A stretch of DNA of 64,000 bases from DASXQK01 sp963757155 (GTDB lineage: Bacteria; Pseudomonadota; Alphaproteobacteria; Dongiales; Dongiaceae): the NCBI GenBank assembly GCA_963757155.1, contig CAVWQS010000001.1:56745-120744 (forward strand). Direction: 5' to 3'. Below the pieces are notes generated by a model, which was not told the DNA's origin, ran no database searches, and saw only the letters and a list, made by a program, of their open reading frames with translations. Position numbers and translations under genes: made by a program. This document shows positions 53,950-63,953 of this stretch, one piece after another; within the stretch, counting starts at the first letter, position 1, and every line of letters begins with the position of its first letter.

Positions 53950-56520
53950 AGCCGCGGCCCGGCCGGCGCCGAGCCTGAGGCTGCCGCTGGCCTGGCGGCT
54001 GGCGGGGCGCGAGCTGCGCGGCGGCATTTCCGGATTCCGCCTGTTCCTCTTCTGCCTCGCGCTGGGTGCCGCCCTGATCGCCGGGGTGGGGTCGGTGGCC
54101 GAATCGGTGAAGGCGGGGCTCGCCCGCGACGCCCGCATCCTGCTGGGCGGGGATATCGAGATCCGCCTGCTCTACCAGCCTGCAGATTCCCTGCAGATGC
54201 AGGCCTTCGCGGCGGCGGGCGAGGTCAGCGCCGTCGACAGCCTCCGCTCCATGGCGCGCACCGCCAATGGCGCGGCGCGCGAGCTGGTGGAGATGAAGGC
54301 GGTGGATGGCGCCTATCCCCTGGCCGGTGACATGCAGCTGACGCCGGCGGGGCCGCTGCAGCCGGCCCTGGCCCAGCATGATGGCGTCTGGGGCGCCGTC
54401 GCCGATGCGGAGGTGCTGGATCGCCTGGGGGTGAAGCTCGGCGACCGGATCACCGTGGGCAAGCTGACCTACGAGCTTCGCGCCGTCATCGCCCGGGAGC
54501 CCGATCGCGGCGCCGGGGCCTTTCTCCTCGGCCCCCGGCTGATGGTCGCCCAGGCGAGCCTGGCGGAGACGGGGCTGATCCAGCCGGGGAGCCTGATCTA
54601 TCGCCTCTATCGCATCGCCTACCGCCCCGGGCCTGGACGACAAGGCCTTCCGCGCCGAGCTCGACCGCCGCTTCCCCGATGCCGGCTGGCGGCTCCGCGG
54701 GCTGGACGATGCCTCCCCGGGGGTCAAGCGCTTCGTCGACCGCACGGCCCTGTTCCTGACCCTGGTCGGGCTCTCGGCGCTGCTCATCGGCGGGGTCGGC
54801 GTCGGCAATGCGGTCAAGGCCTTCCTGGAGAGCAAGACCTCGACCATCGCCATCCTCAAATGCCTGGGCGCCCCGGCGCAGGGCCATCTTCGCCCTCTAT
54901 CTCTCTTTGATCCTGCTGCTGGCCCTGGGCGGGGTGGCGATCGGCATCTTCCTGGGCTCGCTGGCGCCCTTCGTGGCGGCGGGGCCGCTGGCCGCGAATT
55001 TCGCCCTCGATCTGGCCCCCGCCGTCTATCCGCAGCCGCTGCTGCTCGCCGCCGGCTTCGGCCTGCTGACGGCGCTGGGGTTCTCCTTGCCGGCCCTGAT
55101 GCGGGCCCGCGATCTGCCGCCCGGCCAGCTCTTCCGCGACATGCTGGAGAGCCGGGGCGGCGGCTGGCGCCGGCGGCTCCGCGAGGCCCGGGGCTGGGGC
55201 GATCTGCTGCTGATGGCCGCCGTCATCGCGGCGCTGATCGGGCTTGCCTTCGCCTCGGCCGGCAACCCCCTCTTCGCTGGCTGGTTCGTGGCCGGGGCGC
55301 TCGCCACCCTCATCGTCTTCCGCCTGCTGGCCGCGGGGGTTCGCGCGGGCGCGCGGCGCCTCGCCCGCAGCCGGCGCGGCATGTTGCGCCGGGCGCTCGC
55401 CGATCTCGCCGGCCCGCGGGCGCCCACCGGCAGCGTCATGCTGGCGCTGGGCATCGGGCTCACGGTGCTGGTCGGGGTGGCGATGGTGGAGGGCAATCTG
55501 CGCCAGGAGCTCGAGCAGGCGATGCCGGCGCGCGCACCCTCCTTCTATTTCATCGACATCCAGCCGGATCAGGTCGCCGCCTTCGACAAACTGGCGCTGA
55601 GCGAGCCGGGGGTGAGCGATCTCGAGCGCGTCCCCATGCTGCGCGGGCGCATCACGCGCATGAACGACGTGCCGGTGGAGCAGCTGCCGCGGCCCGCGCG
55701 CGAGGGATGGGTGCTCCAGGGCGATCGCGGCATCACCTGGGCAGCGGCCTTGCCCAAGGGCAGCCGCCTCGTCGCGGGCTCCTGGTGGCCGGCGGATTAC
55801 AAGGGGCCGCCGCTGGTCTCCCTCGATGCCGGCGTCGCCGAGGCCTTCGGCCTCAAGCTCGGCGACAGCATCACCGTCAATGTCCTGGGGCGCGAGGTCA
55901 CCGGCCGCATCGCCAGCCTGCGCCGCCTGGACTGGGCGACCTTGACCATCAATTTCGTCATGGTCTTCTCGCCGGGAATCCTGGAAAGCGCGCCGCAGAC
56001 CCATATCGCCACCTTGCGCGTCGATGCGGCCCATGAGCTCGATCTGCAGCGCAAGATCACCGACCGCTTCGCCAATGTCTCGGCCATCCGGGTCAAGGAG
56101 GCGCTGGCGAGCGTGGAGAGCCTGATCGCCACCATGACCACGGCCGTGGCGGCCATCGCTTTGGTGGCGCTGGCCGCCGGCATCGCCGTGCTGGCGGGCG
56201 CGGTGGTCGCCGACCGGCGCCGGCGGATCTATGACGCGGTGGTGCTGAAGGTGCTGGGTGCCACGCGGCGCGACGTGCTGCTCGGCCTCGCCCTCGAATA
56301 CGGCCTTATGGGCCTCATCACCGCGGCCATCGCCCTGGTGCTGGGAAGCCTCGCCGCCTATGGCTTCGTGACCTGGGGCCTGGAGGGGGAGTTTACGCTG
56401 CTGCCCGGGGTGGCTTTGATCACCGCCGCGGCCGGGGCGGGCATCGCCATATTGGTCGGCCTCGCCGGCACTTGGCGCGCCCTCGGCCAGAAGCCCGCGG
56501 CCCTCTTGCGCAACGAATAA
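53927..56520 (+). CDS. ybbP: ABC transporter permease with FtsX domains, YbbP type (two frameshifts)
   Basis: About 863 residues after correction. LRLPLAWRLAGRELRGGISG and FCLALGAALIAGVGSVAESV start the first membrane unit; a periplasmic MacB-like region and FtsX segments follow (LFLTLVGLSALLIGGVGVGN, then DAVVLKVLGATRRDVLLGLA near the end). Extra bases near 54630 (in CCCCGGGCCTGG) and 54872 (CCGGCGCAGG) break the frame. The C-terminus GQKPAALLRNE is typical. Together with YbbA it forms a lipid- or lysophospholipid-related ABC complex of unclear substrate. Confidence 0.9.
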
Positions 56521-56522
56521 CG

Positions 56523-57440
56523 TCAATCGCCGTTGGTGGTGCGTCCTGCCTCGGCGATCAGCCAGTCGCGGAAGGCGGCGATGGCCGGCTCTTCGGCCCG
56601 CCCCTTCGGGGCCACGACCCAATAGGCGAAGCGGGTCGGCATGGAGAGGGCGAAGGGCGAGACGAGCCGGCCGGCGGCGATGTGATCGACGGCATGGGAG
56701 GTGGTCCCCAGCGCCACCCCCTGGCCCTCGACGGCCACCTGGAGGGCCATGCTGTGCTGGGTGAAGCGCGGGCCACGGTCGGCATCGACCCCCGTGACCC
56801 CGGCCGAGCGCAGCCACATGGCCCAGTCCGGCCAATTGCCATGCTCCGTGCTCCATTCGAGATGCAGCAGCGTGTGATGGCGCAGATCGCCGGGCTCGGC
56901 CAGCGGATGGGGACCCGTCAGGAGCCGCGGGCTGCAGACCGGGAAGATGTCGTCGGCGAAGAGGCGGATGCCGTCGAGGCCGGGGAATTCGCCCGCGCCA
57001 TAGCGCACCGCCATATCGGCATCGCCGCGCTCGAGATCGGCCACCGCCATGGTGGCGTCCAGCAGGAGATCGATCTCGGGATGGATCTGGCGGAAGCGCT
57101 CGAGACGGGCGACCAGCCAGGTGGCGGCGAAGGAGGGCACGACGCTGACCGTCAGGCGCCGCCGGCGCCGGAGGCTGCGGATCTTGCGGAGCCCCTCGGC
57201 GATGCTGCTGAAGCCCTGGCTGAGATCCCCCAGACCCGCCCGGCCGGCCTCCGTCAGCTGCCATTCGCCATCGACCCGGCGCAGGAGCTTGGCGTCCAGA
57301 TCGGCCTCCAGCAGCTTCACCTGCTGGCTGACCGCCGCGGTGGTCACATGCAGCTCGGCCGCGGCCCGCTTGAAGCTCTTATGCCGGGCGGCGGCCTCGA
57401 AGGCGCGCAGGGCGTTGAGGGAGGAAAAGCGTTCCGCCAT
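56523..57440 (-). CDS. LysR family transcriptional regulator, GcvA-like
   Basis: 305 residues. The HTH is FEAAARHKSFKRAAAELHVT plus TAAVSQQVKLLEADL; the effector domain begins LTVSVVPSFAATWLVARL, and IRLFADDIFPVCSPRLL is a GcvA-type block. GcvA-like proteins often control amino-acid or beta-lactamase genes. It is divergent from a DUF1127 gene with 118 bases between, containing an AAGCT-C-AGCTT palindrome, and that neighbour is the likely target. It ends two bases after the ybbP stop (convergent). Confidence 0.93.
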   Translation of the reverse strand: MAERFSSLNALRAFEAAARHKSFKRAAAELHVTTAAVSQQVKLLEADLDAKLLRRVDGEWQLTEAGRAGLGDLSQGFSSIAEGLRKIRSLRRRRRLTVSVVPSFAATWLVARLERFRQIHPEIDLLLDATMAVADLERGDADMAVRYGAGEFPGLDGIRLFADDIFPVCSPRLLTGPHPLAEPGDLRHHTLLHLEWSTEHGNWPDWAMWLRSAGVTGVDADRGPRFTQHSMALQVAVEGQGVALGTTSHAVDHIAAGRLVSPFALSMPTRFAYWVVAPKGRAEEPAIAAFRDWLIAEAGRTTNGD

Positions 57441-57453
57441 GGCCGATCCACTT

Positions 57454-57464
57454 AAGCTCAGCTT
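57454..57464. promoter_or_regulatory. short palindrome between divergent LysR and DUF1127 genes
   Basis: AAGCT-C-AGCTT, a perfect 11-base palindrome 14 bases from the LysR start codon, with GCTT-TAGCG-AAGC just next to it. Position fits an autoregulatory LysR site. Not proven. Confidence 0.4.
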
Positions 57465-57558
57465 TAGCGAAGCATAGCCAAATCTGCTTTGGGTGCAATG
57501 GCAGAAATCCCTATGTTTCCCGCATGAATTTGGCAGATATGGATGCGGGAGAAACCCC

Positions 57559-57804
57559 ATGACCGACAATGTCTTTAAAGCAAACCTAAGCCATCTGAGC
57601 GCCCTTCTGGCCTTCCGCCAGGGCCTCGGGCGGCTCTCCGCGGGCCTGCGCCGCTGGCGCGACCGCAATGCCTCGCTCCGGGAATTCCAGCGCCTGGGCG
57701 ATCGAGATCTGGCGGATATCGGCATCGACCGCTATGGGCTGCGCGCCCTGATCGACGCCCGGCTGGCCGAGCGCGACATCCGCGAGCATTGCCCCAGCTG
57801 CTAG
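57559..57804 (+). CDS. DUF1127 domain protein (YjiS-like)
   Basis: 81 residues. The C-terminal half holds the DUF1127 pattern: LRRWRDRNASLREFQRLGDR then DLADIGIDRYGLRALIDARL. Arginine-rich DUF1127 proteins are small, often RNA- or phosphate-related regulators in alphaproteobacteria. The ATG at 57559 overlaps the stop of a 12-codon upstream frame (57524-57562). Upstream extension to 57493 has no family likeness. Confidence 0.85.
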   Translation: MTDNVFKANLSHLSALLAFRQGLGRLSAGLRRWRDRNASLREFQRLGDRDLADIGIDRYGLRALIDARLAERDIREHCPSC

Positions 57805-57823
57805 ACTTTGGGCCACCCGGCGG

Positions 57824-57852
57824 CCTCCCCGCCATCACCTGAGGCGGGGAGG
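57824..57852. terminator. hairpin between convergent DUF1127 and YciI genes
   Basis: A 10-bp stem CCTCCCCGCC / GGCGGGGAGG with a nine-base loop, in the 57-base gap between two convergent genes. There is only a minimal T-run on either side, so its strength as a terminator is uncertain. Confidence 0.55.
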
Positions 57853-57861
57853 TTCCAGGGG

Positions 57862-58290
57862 CTAACCTTTCTTGCGCTGCCCGACCTCGGCCTGCATGTC
57901 GGGAAGCCCCGCCGCGGCCTTCTGGACATCGGCCGGGAAATCCGAGAGCTCCTGCACCTGGCGGATCTCGATGATTTCATTCTCCGATGCGGGGCAGCGG
58001 GAGGCCCATTCGATCGCCTCCTGCTTCGACTTCACCTGGATCATCCAATAGCCGCCCAGGACCTCCTTCGCCTCGGTGAAGGGACCGTCGGTCACCAATG
58101 GCTTGCCGCCGGCAAAGGAGACCCGCGCCCCCATGGAGGGCGGGTGCAGGCCGTCGAGGGCCAGCAGAATCCCTGCCTTCTGGAGGGCCTCGTTGTATTT
58201 CATCATCGCCCCGACGCGGTCGGCGGGCGGCATCGCCCCTGGCTCGGCCGTCTCGTAGCCCTTGGGGATCATCAGCATCATGAATCGCAT
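57862..58290 (-). CDS. YCII-related (YciI) family protein
   Basis: 142 residues. MRFMMLMIPKGYETAEPGAM opens the ferredoxin-like fold; GGKPLVTDGPFTEAKEVLGG with the DGPF-E-AKE motif is the DGPF/YCII signature, and GYWMIQVKSKQEAIEWASRC follows. These proteins are often next to ECF sigma factors or stress genes; none is seen here. The function is unknown, perhaps binding or decarboxylation of small acids. Confidence 0.92.
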   Translation of the reverse strand: MRFMMLMIPKGYETAEPGAMPPADRVGAMMKYNEALQKAGILLALDGLHPPSMGARVSFAGGKPLVTDGPFTEAKEVLGGYWMIQVKSKQEAIEWASRCPASENEIIEIRQVQELSDFPADVQKAAAGLPDMQAEVGQRKKG

Positions 58291-58397
58291 TTTTCTGTCT
58301 CCTCACAGCGGGTTCGGCGCCGGGTAGGACCGGGCCCTATCGAGAGGACGAACGAGCGCTCGCGCGAGCGACAAAATTATTTTGGGCCGTTTCAGGG

Positions 58398-59939
58398 CTA
58401 GGCCCGCTTCACCATCCGCTTCAGCTCCCCCGCGCTGACGGCACGGGTCACCAGCGCCAGGCCGAAGAAAACCGCCAGCCCGCCAGCGACCAGAAGCGTG
58501 AGGGCGGCGGTCTTGGCCACCAACGATCCGGCGAAAGCCGGCGCCAGCGCCCAGGCGCCGGCCCGCAGCGCCACCCCCATGACGAGGCTGCAGAGGAGGG
58601 CCTTGGTCAGGTTGCGAAGGAGCGGGGCATCGGCGCGCAAATGGCCGCGGCGATGCAGCTTCCAGCTCAGCATGGCGACATTGAGCCAGGAGGCGAGCGC
58701 GGTCGCCAGCGCGATGCCGGCATAGTTCAGGAACTGGAACAAAGTGATCGACAGAACGATGTTGCAGCCCAGGCTGATCATGGCGAGGCGGAAGGGGGTC
58801 CGCGTATCCTCGCGGGCGAAGAAGCCCGGCGTCAGCGCCTTGGCGAGCACATAGGCCGGCAGTCCGACCGTATAGCAGACGAGAGCCCAGGAGGTGGCGA
58901 CCGCCGCCGTCATGCCGAAGGCGCCGCGCAGATAGAGGACGTTGACGATCGGATCGGGAATCGCGATCAGCGCCACCGTCGCCGGCAGGGTCAGAAGCAG
59001 GGCATATTCGATGCTGCGGTTCTGGATCGCCGAGGCGGCTTCCTCGCCCTTGGTGCGGAGCGCTCGCGCCAGCTCGGGCAGCAGCACGACGCCTACGGCC
59101 GAGCCGATCACCGCGAGCGGCAGCTGATAGATCCGGTCGGCATAATAGAGATAGGAGACCGCCGCGGGCTGGCTGGTCGCGACCATGGTCCCGATCAGCA
59201 GGTTCACCTGCATGACGCTGGAGCCCATGATGCCCGGCAGCATCAGCTTCAGCAGCCGCTTCACGCCGGGGGTGAGGCGCGGCCAGGGCAGCCAGAGCGC
59301 CATGCCGGCACGATGGCAGGCGATCACCATCCAGAGGAACTGGATGATGCCGGCGATGGCCATGGCCCAGGAGAGGGCGAGGCCGGTCAGCCCCGTCGCG
59401 GGCGCCACCACGACCAGGGCCAGGATCATGGTCACGTTCAGCATGATGGGGGCGGCGGCCGCATGGGCGAAGCGGTTGAGGGAATTCAGCACCCCGCCCT
59501 GAAGCGCGGTCAGCGACATGAACAGGAGATAGGGGAAGGTCACCTGGGTGAACTGCACCGCCATGGTGAACTCGGCCGGGCGGCCGATGAAGCCCGGGGC
59601 GATCACATGCATCAGCCAGGGCATGAAGATCTGGGCCAGGATGGTGAAGACCAGCAGCACGCTGAGCAGCACCGACATGGCTTGCTCGGCGAAGCGCTTG
59701 GCCGAGGCAGGGCCGCCCTCGGCCAGCTCGCGGTTGAACAGCGGCACGAAAGCGGCGTTGAAGGCGCCCTCGGCGAAGAGGCTGCGGAACAGATTGGGCA
59801 GGCGCTGGGCGACGAAGAAGGCATCGGCCATCTCCCCCGTGCCCAGCACGCGCGCGATCAGCACGTCGCGCACGAATCCCAGTACCCGGCTGGCCATGGT
59901 GTAGCCGCCGACGGTGGCAATCGATCGAATCAGCGCCAT
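58398..59939 (-). CDS. murJ: lipid II flippase
   Basis: 513 residues and about fourteen membrane segments, the full MurJ/MviN length. GGYTMASRVLGFVRDVLIAR, ADAFFVAQRLPNLFRSLFAE, GAFNAAFVPLFNRELAEGG and LTALQGGVLNSLNRFAHAAA are conserved MurJ blocks, including the substrate-cavity arginines of segments 1 and 2. It flips the lipid-linked peptidoglycan precursor across the inner membrane. The cyclase gene lies 31 bases upstream on the same strand. Confidence 0.97.
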   Translation of the reverse strand: MALIRSIATVGGYTMASRVLGFVRDVLIARVLGTGEMADAFFVAQRLPNLFRSLFAEGAFNAAFVPLFNRELAEGGPASAKRFAEQAMSVLLSVLLVFTILAQIFMPWLMHVIAPGFIGRPAEFTMAVQFTQVTFPYLLFMSLTALQGGVLNSLNRFAHAAAAPIMLNVTMILALVVVAPATGLTGLALSWAMAIAGIIQFLWMVIACHRAGMALWLPWPRLTPGVKRLLKLMLPGIMGSSVMQVNLLIGTMVATSQPAAVSYLYYADRIYQLPLAVIGSAVGVVLLPELARALRTKGEEAASAIQNRSIEYALLLTLPATVALIAIPDPIVNVLYLRGAFGMTAAVATSWALVCYTVGLPAYVLAKALTPGFFAREDTRTPFRLAMISLGCNIVLSITLFQFLNYAGIALATALASWLNVAMLSWKLHRRGHLRADAPLLRNLTKALLCSLVMGVALRAGAWALAPAFAGSLVAKTAALTLLVAGGLAVFFGLALVTRAVSAGELKRMVKRA

Positions 59940-59970
59940 GGCGGCAAGTGTCTATCGGATTGCGGCGGAA

Positions 59971-61848
59971 TTAGGAAGCGACGGGCGCCGCAGCGGGCGC
60001 CTCCACCTTTCCCAGCCGATAGACCTCGAAGATTCCCATGCCGCGAAGCGTCTGGTCGCCGACGGCCTGGCGCGGGATGTCGCGGGGGCAGATGGGCGAC
60101 CAGAGCGGCGCTCGCGAGCACGATGCAATCGGTCCCATCGTCGAAGCTCTTGCCCAGCTGCTCCAGCCGCTGGGCGGCGTTCACCGTATCGCCGATGAGG
60201 GTGTAGTTGACGCGGCCCGGCGCCCCGACATTGCCGACGATGGCGAGCCCGCTATGGAGGCCGATGCGGATGCGCACCGGTGCGAATCCCTTTTTGGCCC
60301 GGCGCCGGTTGTCCGCGGCCAGCGTCTCGGCGATGGCGAGCGCGGCGCGGGCCGCATGCAAAGCGTGATCGGAGTCCAAAACCGGTGCGCCCCAGAAGGC
60401 CATGACCGAATCGCCGATATATTTGTCGATGGTCCCGTGCTCGGCGTCCACATGCCGGCCGATCAGGCCGAAATGGCGGTTCAGAAACGCGGCAAGTGAC
60501 GTTGGCGTATGGCGGAGCGCAATTCGCGAGAAGCCGACGATGTCGGTGAACATCACCGTCACCTCGCGCTCCTCAGGGTTGAGCTCGCTCAAATGCGCCT
60601 GGTGGAGCAACTGGCCGACCAGCGCCTTGGGCACATAGGTCTCGAACCAGCGCAGCGCCGCCAGCATGCTGTCCCAGGCCCGGCCGGCGACGTCGAGCTC
60701 CCGCAAGGGGCTGGCGCCCAGCCGCCGCGTGCCGGAGAAGTCGAAGGCCGAAACCGCCGCCGCGGCGTCGGCGAGACGCCTGATCGGCCGGGCCAGGCTC
60801 CGTCCCAGCAGCAGAGCGAGGATCACGGCGATGGCGAGGATGACCAAGGCCGCCACGCCGGCATATCGCTGGCGCCAGATCGGCTCCATAATCTGGTCGC
60901 GTGGAAAATAGATGCCGACAGTCCAGGGTTGGGGGCTGAAGTCCGTCACTTTGATCCAGCAGCATGTTATAGGTCACGCCGTCGACCTCGGCCGTTCGCG
61001 TCCAGCTCTTGCTGTCGGGAGCCAGCCGCTTTTGGAAGCCGGTGCCCTGCTGCAGCACCCGATCGGGCAGTTCCATTCGCAAAGGCAGGAAGTGATTGGG
61101 TGAGGGCGTGAAGCCGCCGCGGGCAAGCAGGGGATGCGCAACGACTCCGTCCGCGGCGTCCAGAATGAACATGGTGCTTCTGGGATCGCCGCTTTCGATC
61201 AGCCGGGAGAGATTGCCCACCGGCACGGAGGCGAGGATGACGCCTCTGAATTCACCGTCGCGGTATACCGGCGCCATGGCGCTGAGGAAGCTGACGCCCA
61301 GCTCCGACACAAAGTAGACGTCGTTCCACTCCACATTGCGCTTGTCCGTCTTGATGCGCTTGGCCGCCTCCATCAGCTCAGGGGCATAGGGCTGGTCGGC
61401 GACTGTTCCCGAGATGCTGTCGAGTCTCGTCGCGATCGCGCTCCCGCCGCAAGCGGACCGCGCTCAGATCCGCGCGTACAAAGATTATCGACTCGATCTG
61501 CGGCGCTGCCCCCAGCGAGCCGCGCATCAGCGTCTCGATCCGCGAATCGTCGTCGAGGGGAATACCGCCGACGCGGGAGAGCAGCCCGGCGATGTACACG
61601 ACATCATCCGCCGCGGGCGTCAGGTAGCGCTCGATGCGGGCTTTCGCCGCATCGAGGCGCTGCTGGGCGTTTTGGGTCTGGAGCTCGCTCGTGTTCGTCC
61701 GGGCGACGAAGGCTGAAATCAGCAAGACCGTGATCACCGCGACGGCCACAAGGCCGCCGAAGCTCACCAGGAGGGTGGCGGTGATCGGCAGCTTGGCCCG
61801 GCCCAGCAGAGACCAAGCCTTGCGGGGTGGCGGCGGTTCGGGGCTCAT
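59971..61848 (-). CDS. class III adenylate/guanylate cyclase with a Cache sensor domain (three frameshifts)
   Basis: About 624 residues after correction. An N-terminal membrane segment (ITATLLVSFGGLVAVAVITV) leads into a periplasmic double-Cache region (FRGVILASVPVGNLSRLIES), a second segment (AALVILAIAVILALLLGRSL), a HAMP helix and a cyclase domain, VTVMFTDIVGFSRIALRH, GTIDKYIGDSVMAFWGAP and RIRIGLHSGLAIVGNVGAPG with the metal aspartates. One extra base each near 61435, 60956 and 60076 break it; the true C-terminus reads LRGMGIFEVYRLGKVEAP and stops at 59971. It should make cAMP in response to an outside ligand. Confidence 0.9.
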
Positions 61849-61940
61849 GGCGGCCCGATCATCGGGCGGATGGGGAAAATTATCCAGCCTTCCGGAAGGG
61901 CCGCTATAGTGGCGCCCGTATTTTACCCGGAGGGGATTCC

Positions 61941-62894
61941 ATGGACGGCGGCGCGCTTTACCCGGAGATCGAGCCTTTCGACAGCGGCATGCTCGACCTC
62001 GACGGCCGGCACAAGATGTATTGGGAGCAGAGCGGCAATCCGAAGGGCATGCCGGTGGTCTTCCTTCATGGCGGCCCGGGGGCCGGGGCGGGGCCGGCCC
62101 ATCGCCGCTTCTTCGATCCGGCCCATTATCGCATCGTCATCTTCGATCAGCGCGGCGCCGGCCGGTCGCAGCCGCTGGGCGAGATCACCGACAACACCAC
62201 CGGCCATCTGGTCGGCGACATCGAGCGGCTGCGCCAGCTGGTCGGCGTCGAGCGCTGGCATGTCTTCGGCGGCTCCTGGGGCTCCACTCTGGCCCTCGCC
62301 TATGCCGAGGCCCATCCCGAGCGGGTCCTGTCTCTGGCGCTGCGCGGCATCTTTCTCTGCCGCAAGGAGGAGATCGACTGGTTCCTCTACGGCATGCGCT
62401 GGCTGGCGCCGGAGATCTGGCGCGAATTCGCGGAATATATTCCCGAGCCCGAGCGCGGCGATCTCCTGAAGGCCTATCACACCCGCCTGAACGATCCCGA
62501 TCCCGCCGTCCACATGCCGGCGGCGCGCAAGTGGAGCGTCTATGAAGGCACCTGCTGCACGCTGCTGCCGAGCCCGGAGCTGGTGGCGAGTTTCTCCGGC
62601 GACAGCATGGCACTGGGCATCGCGCGGCTGGAGAATCATTACTTCATCAACGACATCTTCCTGCCCAAGAACGCGCTGCTCGATAATCTCCATAAGATCC
62701 GCAAGATTCCCGCCTTCATCGTCCAGGGCCGCTACGATCTCGTCTGTCCCCCCGCCACGGCCGACGAGCTGCATCGCGCCTGGCCCGAGGCCGGCTATGA
62801 GGTGATCTCCGACGCGGGCCATTCCGCCATGGAGCCGGGCATCCGCAAGGCCCTCGTCCGCGGCATGGACCGCTTTCGCGCGATCAAGCCCTGA
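61941..62894 (+). CDS. pip: proline iminopeptidase (prolyl aminopeptidase)
   Basis: 317 residues. The alpha/beta hydrolase fold with the family signatures: MPVVFLHGGPGAGAGPAHRR (oxyanion HGGPG), FDQRGAGRSQPLGEITDNTT and the nucleophile GGSWGSTLALAYAEAHPERV. VQGRYDLVCPPATADELH supplies the aspartate and DAGHSAMEPG the histidine. It removes N-terminal proline from peptides. GGAGGGG precedes ATG 61941. The upstream extension overlaps the cyclase gene and is not used. Confidence 0.96.
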   Translation: MDGGALYPEIEPFDSGMLDLDGRHKMYWEQSGNPKGMPVVFLHGGPGAGAGPAHRRFFDPAHYRIVIFDQRGAGRSQPLGEITDNTTGHLVGDIERLRQLVGVERWHVFGGSWGSTLALAYAEAHPERVLSLALRGIFLCRKEEIDWFLYGMRWLAPEIWREFAEYIPEPERGDLLKAYHTRLNDPDPAVHMPAARKWSVYEGTCCTLLPSPELVASFSGDSMALGIARLENHYFINDIFLPKNALLDNLHKIRKIPAFIVQGRYDLVCPPATADELHRAWPEAGYEVISDAGHSAMEPGIRKALVRGMDRFRAIKP

Positions 62895-62903
62895 CGCGCG
62901 ACC

Positions 62904-63953
62904 TTAGTTCGACAGCGTCCGGCCCTTGGCGGAGCCGGGGGCGGGACGGTCGGCGATGATGGTGGCGATGGTGTCGCCCGGGCGGGCCAGCCGGTCCGCG
63001 GCCCGGATGAGAAGCAGCCCGTCGACGGGCGCGGGGATGGCGACCTCGCCGGCGGCGTGGCCGGGCTCTACCAGGATGCGGGCGAGGCATTGGCCCTGGC
63101 TCACCCGGACCCCCAGCGGGACCTCCAGATAGAGGGCGCCGAGCGCCGGGGCCGTCACATTGACCACCTGCTCGTGGCGCACCGCCGGTCCCTGCCAGGC
63201 CGGGCGGGGGCCGATGGCCGGGTCGGTGAGGATGTCGCGGTCTGCGAGCAGCTCGTAGAGGGCGCGGGCGTCGCGGCGGGCGAGGGCGGGATCGACATCG
63301 GCCCGCCCGCGCAGCTCCACCGTCGCGGAGAGGAAGGGCTTGGCCGCGGTGGACGGCAGGCGGTCGATGGTCACCGCCTCCTCGAAGGCGGCACCGCCCT
63401 CCTCGGGGCCGGACCAGAGCAGCACGGCGGCCACGCCGAGCCGCGCCGCGAGATCGCTGGCCCCAGGCCAAAGCTCGGCATGGGTGTACATGTAGAGGGC
63501 GGCCTCCTTGTCGCAGTGGAGGTCGAGGACCACCGAGGCCCCCGCGGCCAATTTCAGCAGGGCCGCCTTCAGGGCGTTGTCGGCGCGGGGCGCGGGTGCT
63601 TGGCCGTCGGCGCTGCGACCCGCATTGGGCAGCGGGAAGGCGCGATTGAAATTGCTGCCGCTGGCGAGATGGAAGCGGCCGAGATGGCGGCCGCCGATCA
63701 CCTGGGTCAGGCCGATGGGATTGGCATAGGGAACGAGGGTGATGTTTTCCTTCAGCCGGCCCTCGGCCTCGGCGCGCTCGAGGAGGCCGGCCAGCTCATG
63801 GATCACCGCCACACCCGGCTGCTCATCGGCATGGAGCGCCGCCTGGAGATAGGCCCCGGGCCGCCCGCTGGCCCCGCGATAGACCAGCACCGGCAGGCGC
63901 CAGCCCTCCATCGCCGAAAGCCCCGCCACATCCTCCCACCGCCGCTCGACCAT
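62904..63953 (-). CDS. succinylglutamate desuccinylase/aspartoacylase family metallopeptidase
   Basis: 349 residues. A zinc carboxypeptidase-like fold of the AstE/AspA family: GAYLQAALHADEQPGVAVIH gives the H-x2-E zinc ligands, and SVVLDLHCDKEAALYMYTHA gives the third histidine. The C-terminal part (APALGALYLEVPLGVRVSQG, QCLARILVEP) looks like a small barrel-sandwich domain that is common in this group. They hydrolyse an N-acyl amino acid or a related amide; the substrate here is not known. AAAGGAG precedes the start at 63953. It converges on pip. Confidence 0.9.
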   Translation of the reverse strand: MVERRWEDVAGLSAMEGWRLPVLVYRGASGRPGAYLQAALHADEQPGVAVIHELAGLLERAEAEGRLKENITLVPYANPIGLTQVIGGRHLGRFHLASGSNFNRAFPLPNAGRSADGQAPAPRADNALKAALLKLAAGASVVLDLHCDKEAALYMYTHAELWPGASDLAARLGVAAVLLWSGPEEGGAAFEEAVTIDRLPSTAAKPFLSATVELRGRADVDPALARRDARALYELLADRDILTDPAIGPRPAWQGPAVRHEQVVNVTAPALGALYLEVPLGVRVSQGQCLARILVEPGHAAGEVAIPAPVDGLLLIRAADRLARPGDTIATIIADRPAPGSAKGRTLSN

